Source: Arthrobacter_E sp041360795 (lineage in GTDB: Bacteria > Actinomycetota > Actinomycetes > Actinomycetales > Micrococcaceae). From it: a DNA stretch of 64,000 nt. The DNA is taken from positions 1-64,000 of the forward strand of contig NZ_JBFUPW010000004.1 of the NCBI RefSeq assembly GCF_041360795.1, read 5' to 3'. This document shows positions 20,019 through 28,876 of the stretch, one piece after another. Every line of letters begins with the position of its first letter. Within the stretch, counting starts at the first letter, position 1. A program made the translations under genes and the position numbers. The notes below the pieces were generated by a model, which ran no database searches, was not told the origin of the DNA, and saw only the letters and a list, made by a program, of their open reading frames with translations.

Positions 20019-20219
20019 TCCCCCTCAGGGACGTTTTTCCCGCCCGGAGGCGCGGCTTGGCGGACGCGGAGGAACCCCTGCGGACGCCCCCGGAAACCCT
20101 GTGAGCAAACACACAGCCGCGTCAGCCGTCCAACAGGTGCCACGGGGACGCCGGTGCGGAAGAATAAGAGGTGCGGCTTGAGCCGCCCCTTCCCTGGAAT
20201 TTTCTGTCAGAGGACGACT

Positions 20220-20492
20220 ATGACCATTTTGAACCTGGTCCAGCCGCGGTCCATCAGCCGCCAGCTGGCACGCCTCGACACCCCCGGCCGCTTCTTCGGC
20301 GCCTACCTCCTGGCACTGGCCATCCTGGCCGCCCTCATGGTCGGTCTGGGAGCGCTCGGCGGAGTGGCCCTGAACCTCGGCGTCACCGCCGTGTTCATGC
20401 TGCTTCTCGCGGAGCTCGTCCTGACGGTGGCCTTCCTGGCCGTCGCGCTGGGCGGGCCCCTGTACTGGAGCTCGCAGCGGCGCGGACGCTAG
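20220..20492 (+). CDS. Small two-helix membrane protein of unknown function
   Basis: This 90-residue protein has two hydrophobic segments (about residues 25-50 and 52-78: AYLLALAILAALMVGLGALG and VFMLLLAELVLTVAFLAVAL) and a basic C-terminal tail WSSQRRGR. The ATG follows AGAGGA by six bases, which favours it over an in-frame Met 22 codons upstream. It is flanked by terminators on both sides and so is probably a single-gene unit. No family is recognised. Confidence 0.65.
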   Translation: MTILNLVQPRSISRQLARLDTPGRFFGAYLLALAILAALMVGLGALGGVALNLGVTAVFMLLLAELVLTVAFLAVALGGPLYWSSQRRGR

Positions 20493-20524
20493 AGCCTCCG
20501 CGCCGGAGCACGTCAGGCACCACC

Positions 20525-20566
20525 AACGCTGAAGGAGCGGCCCCTCGGGACCGCTCCTTCAGCGTT
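20525..20566. terminator. Terminator after the small membrane protein
   Basis: A 16-bp perfect stem (AACGCTGAAGGAGCGG and its inverse) with a 10-base loop is followed by TTT. It sits between the convergent membrane-protein gene and regX3. Confidence 0.85.
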
Positions 20567-20657
20567 TTCCGCGGACGCTTTCCGCAAGCCTTCCCGGCAC
20601 GCGCCCTCCGTCAGCCGCCCCGGGACTCCCGGGACCCGGTGATCCGAGGCCCAGTGC

Positions 20658-21338
20658 TCACGGCTCGAACTTGTAGCCCAGCCCTCGGACGGTCACCAGA
20701 TACCGGGGTGCGGAGGGGTCGGGCTCGATCTTGCTGCGCAGGCGCTTGACGTGGACGTCGAGGGTCTTGGTGTCCCCCACATAGTCGGAGCCCCACACCC
20801 GGTCGATCAGCTGGCCACGGGTCAGGACACGGCCGGAGTTCCTCAGGAGCATCTCCAGGAGCTCGAACTCCTTGAGGGGCAGGGAGACCTGCTCGCCGCC
20901 GACGCTGACCACGTGCCGTTCGATGTCCATGCGCACCGGGCCGGCCTGGACGGTGGTGGTGATGAGCTCCTCCGGCTCGCCCTGACGGCGCAGCACGGCC
21001 CGCACGCGGGCCACCAGCTCCCGGGACGAGTACGGCTTGGTGACGTAGTCGTCCGCGCCGAGTTCCAGGCCCACCACCTTGTCGATCTCCGAGTCCTTGG
21101 CCGTCAGCATGATGACCGGGACCGAGGACCGCTGACGGAGCTGCCGGCACACCTCGGTGCCGGACTGGCCGGGCAGCTGGAGGTCCAGCAGCACCAGATC
21201 CGCGCCGTTCCGGTCGAATTCGGTGATGGCGTCGAGGCCGTTGTCCACGACCTCCACCTCGAAGCCCTCCTTGCCGAGCAGGTAGGACAACGGGTCGCTG
21301 AAGGACTCCTCGTCCTCCACAATCAGAATGCGGCTCAC
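20658..21338 (-). CDS. regX3: Response regulator RegX3 (OmpR/PhoB family)
   Basis: This 226-residue regulator has a receiver domain with Asp52 as the phosphorylation site, acidic residues in VEDEES and Lys101 in YVTKPYS. A winged-helix DNA-binding domain follows (about 130-226, ending RYLVTVRGLGYKFEP). With SenX3 it should control phosphate-starvation genes through Pho boxes. The GTG start overlaps the senX3 stop by four bases. Confidence 0.95.
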   Translation of the reverse strand: MSRILIVEDEESFSDPLSYLLGKEGFEVEVVDNGLDAITEFDRNGADLVLLDLQLPGQSGTEVCRQLRQRSSVPVIMLTAKDSEIDKVVGLELGADDYVTKPYSSRELVARVRAVLRRQGEPEELITTTVQAGPVRMDIERHVVSVGGEQVSLPLKEFELLEMLLRNSGRVLTRGQLIDRVWGSDYVGDTKTLDVHVKRLRSKIEPDPSAPRYLVTVRGLGYKFEP

Positions 21339-22573
21339 GCCTGGACTCCTTCGTGATGAGCGCTGCTTTGATGAGCGTTGCGGCGGCCGGTCCTGCCGGC
21401 CTCGTGGGTTTCCTCCGGGCTCCCCGCGTCGTCGGAGGACTCGCGGCCCTCCATCTCGGGAAGGCGGACGGTGAAGGTGGAACCCTGGCCCGGCTGAGAC
21501 CAGACGGACACCTCGCCACCGTGGTTGGACACGACGTGCTTGACGATGCTGAGCCCCAGGCCCGTGCCGCCGGTGGCACGGGAACGGGCGGCGTCCACCC
21601 GGTAGAACCGTTCGAAGACGCGCTCCTGGTCCTCCGGTGAGATGCCGTCGCCCTGATCGGTCACCGAGACGGCGATGAGACCTTCGCGCGAACGGATGCC
21701 GATGCCCACCCGGGTGTTCTCCGGCGAGTACCGGATGGCGTTGTCGATGAGGTTGCGGAAGGCCGTGGTCAGGAGGTCCGGATCGCCGAAGACGCGGGCG
21801 TCGGTGCCGGCGCTGCCGACGACGAGGGTGATGTTCTTGCTCTCCGCAGGAAGCTTGGAGCGGTCGACGGCGTCGGCGATCACGTGGTTGATGTCCACCA
21901 CGGTGCCTTGCAGCGCGATGTTCGCTCCCTGCAACCGGGACAGTTCGATGATGTCCTGCACCAGGTCCGCGAGACGCGAGGCCTCCTTGTGCATGCGCTT
22001 GGCGAAGCGGCGCACGGCCACCTCGTCATCCGAGGAGTCCTCGAGCGCCTCGGCGAGCAGGGAGATGGCGCCCACGGGGGTCTTCAGCTCGTGGGAGACG
22101 TTCGCGACGAAGTCGTTGCGGATCTCCTCGGTGCGGGTGATCTCGGTGCGGTCATCCGCCAGCAGCAGCACGTATTCGTCACCCAGGGCCGCGGCGCGCA
22201 CCTGCACGATGATGGAACCGGCGCCGAGCGGGCCGCGGGGCAGTTCGAATTCGCCCTCCAGGACCACGCCGTCACGGCGCACCTTCGCGGTCATCTCGAG
22301 CAGCTGGTGGTGCACCACGGTGTGGCCGCGAACCAGGCCGTAGGCGTAGGCGGCAGGGCTGGCGCGCACGACGCCGTCGATGTCATCCACGATCACGAAG
22401 GCCCGGCCCAGGACGCTCAGGACCTCCGCGGCGCCCTCCGGAAGCTGCGCTTCGTCCAGCTCGTCATCCACCAGGGTGCGCTGATGTTCACTCGCACGGA
22501 ACGCGAGGACGCCGAAGACACCGAGGCACAAGCCGACGAGGCCCGCGATGACGCCGATGAGCAGAGGATCCAC
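21335..22573 (-). CDS. senX3: Sensor histidine kinase SenX3
   Basis: The 412-residue membrane kinase has one N-terminal transmembrane helix (residues 5-25), a PAS-like region (about 50-145), the H box NVSHELKTPVGA with His161, and an ATPase domain with N, G1 (DQGDGISPED) and G2 (GGTGLGLSI) boxes. The GTG start is six bases after a TAAGCT -10 (22580-22585) and has no Shine-Dalgarno, so it is probably leaderless. It is divergent from phoU, with a Pho box between them. Confidence 0.95.
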   Translation of the reverse strand: MDPLLIGVIAGLVGLCLGVFGVLAFRASEHQRTLVDDELDEAQLPEGAAEVLSVLGRAFVIVDDIDGVVRASPAAYAYGLVRGHTVVHHQLLEMTAKVRRDGVVLEGEFELPRGPLGAGSIIVQVRAAALGDEYVLLLADDRTEITRTEEIRNDFVANVSHELKTPVGAISLLAEALEDSSDDEVAVRRFAKRMHKEASRLADLVQDIIELSRLQGANIALQGTVVDINHVIADAVDRSKLPAESKNITLVVGSAGTDARVFGDPDLLTTAFRNLIDNAIRYSPENTRVGIGIRSREGLIAVSVTDQGDGISPEDQERVFERFYRVDAARSRATGGTGLGLSIVKHVVSNHGGEVSVWSQPGQGSTFTVRLPEMEGRESSDDAGSPEETHEAGRTGRRNAHQSSAHHEGVQA

Positions 22574-22633
22574 ATCCCCAGCTTACGGTCCGGCATGACG
22601 GCATCCGGCCAGATTGCGGGGCGGAGCAGTCCG

Positions 22634-22655
22634 GTTCAACTAACGTTCACTTTCA
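22634..22655. promoter_or_regulatory. Pho box between senX3 and phoU
   Basis: Two 11-base direct units, GTTCAACTAAC and GTTCACTTTCA, match the actinobacterial PhoP/RegX3 Pho-box pattern (GTTCA-rich 11-bp repeats). A weaker third unit with TATTCACGG follows (22666-22674). Position between the two divergent genes suggests autoregulation of senX3-regX3 and control of phoU. Confidence 0.7.
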
Positions 22656-22772
22656 GGACGTGCACTATTCACGGCCTGCTGACACTGTAAGTAGCTGGAC
22701 CACCAGCGTGTTGGGGGCGCTCCCCGGACGGGGCGTCACTGCGGCACGCAGCCATACGAAAGGACGCCGTCA

Positions 22773-23435
22773 GTGCGCAAGGCTTTCCAGGATGAGCTCG
22801 CCCAGGTGGGCGATGAGCTCGTTGAAATCTCCAAGTTGGTGGCGACCGCCATCCAGAACGCCACGCAGGCCTTTGAAACCGCTGATGTGGACCTCGCCCA
22901 GGACGTGATCGCCGCGGACGCCCGCATCGACTTCCTGCAGAACGCCCTCGACGAGAAGGCCATCGACATCCTGGCCCTCCAGGGCCCCGTCGCCAGCGAC
23001 CTGCGCATGATCGTCAGCTCCCTGCGCATGAGCGCCTCCCTAGAGCGCATGGGCGACCTGGCCCGTCACATCGCCCAGCTCACCCGCCTGCGCTACCCGG
23101 CCCCGGTCATCCCGGAGTCCCTGCGGGACACCTTCCGCTCCTTCGCCGAGTTGGACATCCAGATCGCGAACAAGGTGGCCGAACTCCTCGAGACCCACGA
23201 CCTGAACGTGGCCCGCCAGATCGTCCGGCTCAACCTCGAGGTCGACGAACTTCACGCCGGCGTCTTCAAGGCCGTCGCGGCGGCCGACTGGTCCGGCAAC
23301 GCCTCCACCTCCGTGGACGTCGCCCTGGCCAGCCGCTACTTCGAGCGCTTCGCCGATCACGGGGTCTCCGTGGCCCGCAAGGTCAGCTACCTCGTCAACG
23401 GCGAGTGGCAGCCGGAGGAGATCGGCGGCGCCTGA
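22773..23435 (+). CDS. phoU: Phosphate signalling protein PhoU
   Basis: This 220-residue protein has two PhoU helical-bundle repeats, each with the metal-binding E/DxxxD motif seen in SLERMGDLARHI and in YFERFADHGVSV. PhoU links the Pst transporter to SenX3-RegX3 and represses the phosphate-starvation response. The GTG start follows AAAGGA. No pst genes are in the window. Confidence 0.94.
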   Translation: MRKAFQDELAQVGDELVEISKLVATAIQNATQAFETADVDLAQDVIAADARIDFLQNALDEKAIDILALQGPVASDLRMIVSSLRMSASLERMGDLARHIAQLTRLRYPAPVIPESLRDTFRSFAELDIQIANKVAELLETHDLNVARQIVRLNLEVDELHAGVFKAVAAADWSGNASTSVDVALASRYFERFADHGVSVARKVSYLVNGEWQPEEIGGA

Positions 23436-23448
23436 CGCTGACTCGGAT

Positions 23449-23493
23449 ACGACGACGGCGACTCACCCTGAGCGGGCGGGTCGCCGTCGTCGT
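23449..23493. terminator. Terminator after phoU
   Basis: A 14-bp perfect stem (ACGACGACGGCGAC and its inverse) closes a 17-base loop and is followed by TTA. Confidence 0.75.
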
Positions 23494-23511
23494 TAAGCGT
23501 CGAGAAACAGC

Positions 23512-23570
23512 GCGAGCCGCCACTTAGCGCCCTTTTCCACGCGGGATTCGGGCGCCAAATGGCGGCTCGC
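23512..23570. repeat. Imperfect 21-bp inverted repeat between phoU and gpmA
   Basis: The arms 23512-23532 and 23550-23570 match with two mismatches (GCGAGCCGCCA at the outer side) around a 17-base spacer. It directly follows the phoU terminator, so it is an additional element. It may terminate gpmA or be an intergenic palindromic unit. Confidence 0.5.
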
Positions 23571-23581
23571 GGAGGCTGGGG

Positions 23582-24328
23582 CTATTTTTTGCCCTGGTTC
23601 GCGACGGCCTGGATCGAGGCCGCGGCGGCCTCGGGATCCAGGTAACGGCCGCCCGGGTTCAGAGGGGCGAAGTTCTCGTCCAGTTCGTAGACGAGCGGGA
23701 TGCCCGTGGGGATGTTCAGACCGGCGATGTCGTCATCCGAGATGCCGTCCAGGTGCTTCACGAGCGCACGCAGCGAGTTGCCGTGCGCGGTGACCAGGAC
23801 GGTCTTGCCGGCCTTGAGGTCTTCCTTGATGTCGGACTCCCAGTACGGCAGGAGGCGGACCAGGACGTCCTTGAGGCACTCGGTGCGGGGCACGGCATCG
23901 CCCAGATCGGCGTAGCGCGGGTCGCCCACCTGGGAGAACTCGGAGTCGTCGGCCAGGGGCGGCGGCGGGGTGTCGTAGCTGCGGCGCCACTCCATGAACT
24001 GCTCCTCGCCGAACTCGGCGAGGGTCTGGGCCTTGTCCTTGCCCTGGAGTGCGCCGTAGTGACGCTCGTTCAGGCGCCAGTCGCGCTTGACGTCGATCCA
24101 GCCGCGGTCGGCCTTCGCCAGGGCGATGTTCGCCGTGTTGATGGCCCGCTTGAGGCGTGAGGTGTAGAGCACGTCCGGCAGGACGTCGTTCTCCACGAGC
24201 AGCTCACCGCCGCGGGCGGCCTCGGCACGGCCCTGATCGTTGAGGTCCACATCCACCCAACCGGTGAAGAGGTTCTTGGCATTCCATTCGCTGTGACCAT
24301 GGCGCAGCAGGATCAAGGTGTACGTCAT
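23582..24328 (-). CDS. gpmA: 2,3-bisphosphoglycerate-dependent phosphoglycerate mutase
   Basis: This 248-residue glycolytic enzyme interconverts 3- and 2-phosphoglycerate. The phosphohistidine motif LLRHGHSEWN (His10) and the downstream VTAHGNSLRALVK are present. A TAGGAT -10 (24335-24340) ends six bases before the ATG with no Shine-Dalgarno, so it is probably leaderless and divergent from the next gene. Confidence 0.96.
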   Translation of the reverse strand: MTYTLILLRHGHSEWNAKNLFTGWVDVDLNDQGRAEAARGGELLVENDVLPDVLYTSRLKRAINTANIALAKADRGWIDVKRDWRLNERHYGALQGKDKAQTLAEFGEEQFMEWRRSYDTPPPPLADDSEFSQVGDPRYADLGDAVPRTECLKDVLVRLLPYWESDIKEDLKAGKTVLVTAHGNSLRALVKHLDGISDDDIAGLNIPTGIPLVYELDENFAPLNPGGRYLDPEAAAASIQAVANQGKK

Positions 24329-24410
24329 GCTTCAATCCTAGCCAGCCGCGGAGGCCCCCGGTCGTTTGCGTCTTAACGTCACCGTCCGTGACCGCGCCTA
24401 CCATGGGACG

Positions 24411-25244
24411 GTGGTCCAGAAATCCGAACGTCTCCGCGCCCCCGGCCGCGCCGCGGGCAGGACTGGGAGACCCCTGGGCAATGTCACCCGCGGGACCACC
24501 AACCCCAACCGCATGCGCCGCGTCGACCGGTGGATCACCGGCACGCAGGCCTGGCGGTTCCGGGACGCCGACCGGCCACTGGCAGTCGATCTGGGGTATG
24601 GGGCGAGCCCGCGCACCGCGATCGAACTGTTCGAGAGGCTCCGCACCGTGGATCCCGGCTTCCGGCTCACCGGGGTGGAGATCGAGCCGGGCCGGGTGGC
24701 CCGGGCCCTGGAGGAGGCCAGGCTGGGTCTGGACTTCCGGCTGGGTGGATTCGAGCTTCCGGTGGACGAGCGGCCGGTGCTGGTGCGGGCTTTCAACGTC
24801 CTGAGGCAATACGACGAGGGCGATGTCGCGGCCATCTGGGACACCCTGCGTTCCCGGCTGGCCCCGGGCGGGCTCGTGGTGGAGGGGACGTGCGATGAAC
24901 TGGGCAGGACCGCCTTCTGGGTGGCGCTCGACGGCGACGGTCCCCTCAGCCTCCACCTCTCGGTGCACTTCGGCTCGCTGGAGCTGCCGTCCCAGACGGC
25001 GGAGCGCCTGCCCAAGGCTCTCATCCACCGGAACGTTCCCGGCGAACGCATCCACGCCTTCCTGAATGCCGCGGACCAGGCCTGGCTGGCCGCGGCCCCT
25101 CTGGCGAGCTTCGGGAAACGGCAACGCTGGATGAGAATGTGCGAAGTCCTGCGGGACACCGGCTGGCCCGTGCTCGACGGCCCCCACCGCTTCCGCCTGG
25201 GCGAGCTGTCCGTCGCCTGGGCGGCCGTGGCGCCCGGGGCGTGA
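24411..25244 (+). CDS. SAM-dependent methyltransferase-like protein, unknown substrate
   Basis: The 277-residue protein has a Rossmann-like methyltransferase core: AVDLGYGASPRTAIELFERL (motif I, about residues 60-80), TGVEIEPGRV, and a later APGGLVVEGTCDELG. It probably binds SAM, but the substrate is unknown. I start at the GTG before VQKSERL because a TACCAT -10 (24399-24404) ends six bases before it; the N-terminal 40 residues are basic and low-complexity. It is divergent from gpmA. Confidence 0.75.
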   Translation: MVQKSERLRAPGRAAGRTGRPLGNVTRGTTNPNRMRRVDRWITGTQAWRFRDADRPLAVDLGYGASPRTAIELFERLRTVDPGFRLTGVEIEPGRVARALEEARLGLDFRLGGFELPVDERPVLVRAFNVLRQYDEGDVAAIWDTLRSRLAPGGLVVEGTCDELGRTAFWVALDGDGPLSLHLSVHFGSLELPSQTAERLPKALIHRNVPGERIHAFLNAADQAWLAAAPLASFGKRQRWMRMCEVLRDTGWPVLDGPHRFRLGELSVAWAAVAPGA

Positions 25245-25277
25245 AGCCCTCGGCCTCAGGCCAGGCTCACCATCTGT

Positions 25278-25601
25278 TCACCAGCTGTTGTAGCCCCCGC
25301 TGCGGAGATCCTTGATGGCGGGCCGGACATCAGCCAAGTAGACGCAGGACGCCGTCACGGCGACGAGCGCGAACAGGCCCAGACCACCCGATCTGGACAG
25401 GACGGACAGCAGGCCGACCGCGGCGGCCGCCCCGGTGACCGCGAGCCAGAATCCCTTGCTGCGCTTCATGGCGGCCTCGAAGTCCCCGGGCTTCCGGATC
25501 AGGGCGTCGACGAACGCCCAGGCCTCCAGCCCGAAGGCCACCAGGCCCATCACGAAGTAGACGGCCATGGTGGCAAAGGAGATCAGCATCTGTCCGCTCA
25601 C
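25278..25601 (-). CDS. DUF2516-type membrane protein
   Basis: This 107-residue protein has three hydrophobic helices (about residues 8-32, 50-66 and 72-92), with FGLEAWAFVDALIRKPGDF between the first and second. This resembles the actinobacterial DUF2516 family, whose function is unknown. It lies nine bases downstream of the trans-sulfuration enzyme gene on the same strand, so the two may be co-transcribed. Confidence 0.75.
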   Translation of the reverse strand: MSGQMLISFATMAVYFVMGLVAFGLEAWAFVDALIRKPGDFEAAMKRSKGFWLAVTGAAAAVGLLSVLSRSGGLGLFALVAVTASCVYLADVRPAIKDLRSGGYNSW

Positions 25602-25610
25602 GGCTCCAGC

Positions 25611-26789
25611 CTATCCTCCGTGGCCCGGCAGCGCGTCGAGCGCCTGCGACAGATCCGCCCAGAGGTCCTCCACGCTTTCGATCCCGACGCTCAGCCGCAC
25701 GAGGTTGTCCGGGACGCTGACAGGCTCGGCGACGTGGCGCCGTCGTCGTTCGATGAGTGACTCGACACCGCCCAGGGAGGTCGCGGGCACCCAGAGCCGC
25801 AAGGCCCGCACGAGAGCGTCAGCGTTCTCGGCGCCGCTGCGGCCGCCGGACGGCCCCACCTCGATGGCCAGGATGGAACCGAAACCCTTCAGCTGGGCCG
25901 CGGCCCGTTCGTGGCCGGGATCCTGGGGCAGCCCGGGGAATCGGACACGCTCCACGGCCGGGTGCGCGGCGAGCCGCTCCGCGAGGATCTGCGCGCTGGC
26001 CTGCGAGCGCTCCACCCTGAGCGCAAGAGTCCGAAGACCCCGCAGTGCGAGCCAGGCCTCCCAAGGCCCGGCGATGGACCCGTGGAGCGCGCGGTGATGC
26101 AGGAGGGTGTCCCGCAGACTCGACTCCCGGGCGACTAGCGCACCGAGCACCACGTCCGAATGGCCCGCGAGGTACTTCGTGACCGAGTGCAGCACCAGGT
26201 CCGCGCCCAGAAGCAACGGCTGCTGGACCAAGGGGGTGCAGAACGTGTTGTCCACGACCACGAGCGCGCCCGCCTTCCGGCCCTCGGCGATGAGGACGGG
26301 AAGATCGGCGACCCCGAGCATCGGATTGGTCGGGCTCTCCAGCCAGAGCAGATCGGCCGCGCGGTCTTCGGCTGTCAACGCCGTCAGGACGGCGTCCGTG
26401 TCGGCGATGTCCACGAGCCTCAGAGTGAAGAGCCCTTTCTCCGCGAGCTCGGTGGCCATCTGCACGGTGCCTGCATAGGAGTGCCCCGGCATCACGACGA
26501 CCCCGCCGAGCGGCACAAGGGACAGCGCCGCGCTCACGGCCGCCAGACCCGAGGAGAAGAGCAGCGCCGGCTCGGCAGACCCTTCCAGCCGGCCCAGGAC
26601 GTCCTCGAACGCCTCCCAGGTGGGATTCGCATACCGCCCGTAGCCGCGGTCCCCGGCGCCGAGCGGTCCCGTGCCGATGAAGGTGGAGGAGAGCACCACG
26701 GACGGGTTCACGGGGGCGTCCCGCTCCCGGTCCGGACGGCCGGCGGCCACCACGAGTGAGTCGGGGCTGAGGTCCAGGGATTCGTGCAT
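25611..26789 (-). CDS. Cys/Met metabolism PLP-dependent enzyme (cystathionine gamma-lyase/synthase family)
   Basis: This 392-residue fold-type I PLP enzyme has the YANPTWEAFEDVLGRLEG segment, the PLP-contacting FSSGLAAVSA, and the Schiff-base lysine in SVTKYLAGHSDV. It should act in trans-sulfuration (cystathionine or homocysteine chemistry); lyase versus synthase cannot be told by eye. The start is placed at MHESLDL. A TAACGT -10 (26797-26802) ends seven bases before it, although GAGG is also present. It is divergent from tmk. Confidence 0.88.
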   Translation of the reverse strand: MHESLDLSPDSLVVAAGRPDRERDAPVNPSVVLSSTFIGTGPLGAGDRGYGRYANPTWEAFEDVLGRLEGSAEPALLFSSGLAAVSAALSLVPLGGVVVMPGHSYAGTVQMATELAEKGLFTLRLVDIADTDAVLTALTAEDRAADLLWLESPTNPMLGVADLPVLIAEGRKAGALVVVDNTFCTPLVQQPLLLGADLVLHSVTKYLAGHSDVVLGALVARESSLRDTLLHHRALHGSIAGPWEAWLALRGLRTLALRVERSQASAQILAERLAAHPAVERVRFPGLPQDPGHERAAAQLKGFGSILAIEVGPSGGRSGAENADALVRALRLWVPATSLGGVESLIERRRRHVAEPVSVPDNLVRLSVGIESVEDLWADLSQALDALPGHGG

Positions 26790-26920
26790 GGACCTCACGT
26801 TACGGCGCATTCCGGCATCGCAGGCAAGGGGATCCCGTCATGTGGGCAACGGGATCGCCGGTCATCCACAGCAGCGCGGACTCTCCGCCTGCACCCAGCT
26901 TGGCCCGCTAGGCTGTGAGG

Positions 26921-27619
26921 GTGACTACCAGCGCAAACGGAACCGGCCTGTTCATCGCCTTTGAAGGCGGCGACGGCGCCGGGAAGTCCACGCAGAGCCG
27001 GCTGCTGGCCGAGGCACTGCGGGGACGCGGCATGGTAGTCGTCCAGACCCGGGAACCCGGCGGCACCGAGATCGGTGAGAAACTCCGGTCCCTCGTCCTG
27101 GACCACGGGCACGGCGAGATCGATCCCCGCACCGAGGCCCTCATGTACGCGGCGGCCCGCGCGGCACACGTGGAACAGCTCATCCGCCCCGCCCTGGCCC
27201 GCGGCGAGGCCGTCATCACGGACCGGTACATCGACTCCTCGGTCGCTTATCAGGGCATCGGGCGCGGGCTCGGAACCCAGGAGGTCCGGGATCTCAATGC
27301 CTGGGCCACCGGCTCCCTGTGGCCCGACTTCACCGTGGTGCTGGACGTGGATCCCGTCGAAGGACGTGCCCGCCGGGCCCCCGGCGGCGAGGACCGGCTC
27401 GAATCCGAACCGGACTCCTTCCATGCCCAGGTCCGCAACGCCTACCTGGAAGCAGCGGCCGCCGCCCCCGAGCGCTATCTGGTCATCGACGCCCGTCAGG
27501 ACGTTCAGGTGATCGCCGGCCTGATCCTGGAACGGGTGGAGCAGGTCCTCTCGGCTCATGGCGCCGCGTCCGCCGTCGCGACGGGCGCCGGCCCGGGTTC
27601 GCCGGGAGCAGGCGCGTGA
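26921..27619 (+). CDS. tmk: Thymidylate kinase
   Basis: dTMP kinase of 232 residues. It has the P-loop FEGGDGAGKSTQ, DRYIDSSVAYQG and a LID-like RRAPGGEDRLE. The GTG at 26921 follows a TAGGCT -10 (26909-26914) by six bases, so a leaderless mRNA is likely; a GTG two codons upstream is less consistent with that. The last codons overlap holB. Confidence 0.95.
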   Translation: MTTSANGTGLFIAFEGGDGAGKSTQSRLLAEALRGRGMVVVQTREPGGTEIGEKLRSLVLDHGHGEIDPRTEALMYAAARAAHVEQLIRPALARGEAVITDRYIDSSVAYQGIGRGLGTQEVRDLNAWATGSLWPDFTVVLDVDPVEGRARRAPGGEDRLESEPDSFHAQVRNAYLEAAAAAPERYLVIDARQDVQVIAGLILERVEQVLSAHGAASAVATGAGPGSPGAGA

Positions 27620-28758
27620 CGGTCTTCGACGAACTCCGCGGCCAGGACGCCGTGGTCACCCAGCTCCGCCGGGCGGCCGCGGGCGACGGGATGACCCACG
27701 CCTGGCTTTTCACCGGCCCGCCCGGCTCGGGCAGATCCAACGCGGCCACGGCCTTCGCCGCGGCGTTGAACTGCGAACAGCCCGACCCCGCCCAGCGCGG
27801 CTGCGGCCAGTGCCACGCCTGCCGGACGATTCTCGGCGAAACGCACCCGGATGTGCAGCACGTCCGCACCGAGAAGGTCACGATCACCATCGACGAGGCC
27901 CGGGAACTGGTCTCGACCGCAGGCAACCACCCGGCGTCCGGCCGCTGGCGCATCATCATCGTGGAGGACGCGGACCGCATGGCCGAGCGGACCACGAACG
28001 TGCTGCTCAAAGCCATCGAGGAACCCACCGCACGCACCGTCTGGATGCTCTGCGCCCCCTCCCCCGCAGACGTGCTGGTCACGATCCGGTCCCGTTGCCG
28101 CGGCGTGGGTCTGCGCCTGCCCGCGGTGGACGACGTCGCCGCACTGCTCGTGGCGCGCGACGGCGTGGACCCGGCTCTCGCGGCCAGCGCGGCGCGGATG
28201 GCGCAGAGCCACGTCGGGATCGCCCGGCGTCTGGCCCGCGACGCCGACGCCCGGCAGCGGCGCCTGGAAACCGTCCGGTTCCCCCTCGCCCTGAAAGGCA
28301 TCACCTCCGCGGTGCTCATGGCGGAACGGCTCATGTCCATCGCGACCGCCGAAGCGGACAGCTCGAACGCCGAGCGTGACGCCACCGAACGCGCCGCGCT
28401 CCTGGGATCGCTGGGACTCGAGGAGGGCGCCACCGTGCCGCCTGCCCTGCGCAGCCAGCTCAAGCGCCTCGAGGAGGACCAGAAACGGCGCGGAAAGCGG
28501 TCGGTGACCGACTCGCTGGACCGGACCCTGACCGACCTCCTCTCCTTCTACCGGGACGTCCTCATCCTGCAAGTGGGCGCCACCGGGTCACTCGTGAACG
28601 AGGAGATCCGGGCGGACATCGAGGCCTTCGCAGCCGACGGGACGCCGGAGGAGACCCTGGCGAGGATCGATGCCATCAACCTCACCCGGCGGCGCCTGGT
28701 CACCAGCAATGTGGCCCCGTTGCTGGCCTTGGAAGGCATGGCTGCGGGGCTGGTCTGA
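27616..28758 (+). CDS. holB: DNA polymerase III subunit delta'
   Basis: This 380-residue clamp-loader subunit has the degenerate P-loop TGPPGSGRSNAA, the zinc-module Cys residues (CGQCHACRTI), and the SRC motif in IRSRCRGVG. The GTG start overlaps the tmk stop by four bases (GTGA). tmk-holB linkage is widespread in bacteria. The end of the gene has no clear terminator before the next gene. Confidence 0.93.
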   Translation: MTVFDELRGQDAVVTQLRRAAAGDGMTHAWLFTGPPGSGRSNAATAFAAALNCEQPDPAQRGCGQCHACRTILGETHPDVQHVRTEKVTITIDEARELVSTAGNHPASGRWRIIIVEDADRMAERTTNVLLKAIEEPTARTVWMLCAPSPADVLVTIRSRCRGVGLRLPAVDDVAALLVARDGVDPALAASAARMAQSHVGIARRLARDADARQRRLETVRFPLALKGITSAVLMAERLMSIATAEADSSNAERDATERAALLGSLGLEEGATVPPALRSQLKRLEEDQKRRGKRSVTDSLDRTLTDLLSFYRDVLILQVGATGSLVNEEIRADIEAFAADGTPEETLARIDAINLTRRRLVTSNVAPLLALEGMAAGLV

Positions 28759-28876
28759 GACCGGCGCGAACCGGGTATCGGGACCAGGAAACGATTCACA
28801 GACAGAACTGCGGCCGGAGTGGACCGGCCCGCGGAGACGACACGGCGAACCACGACAGTTCGGAAGGTGGACGAGG

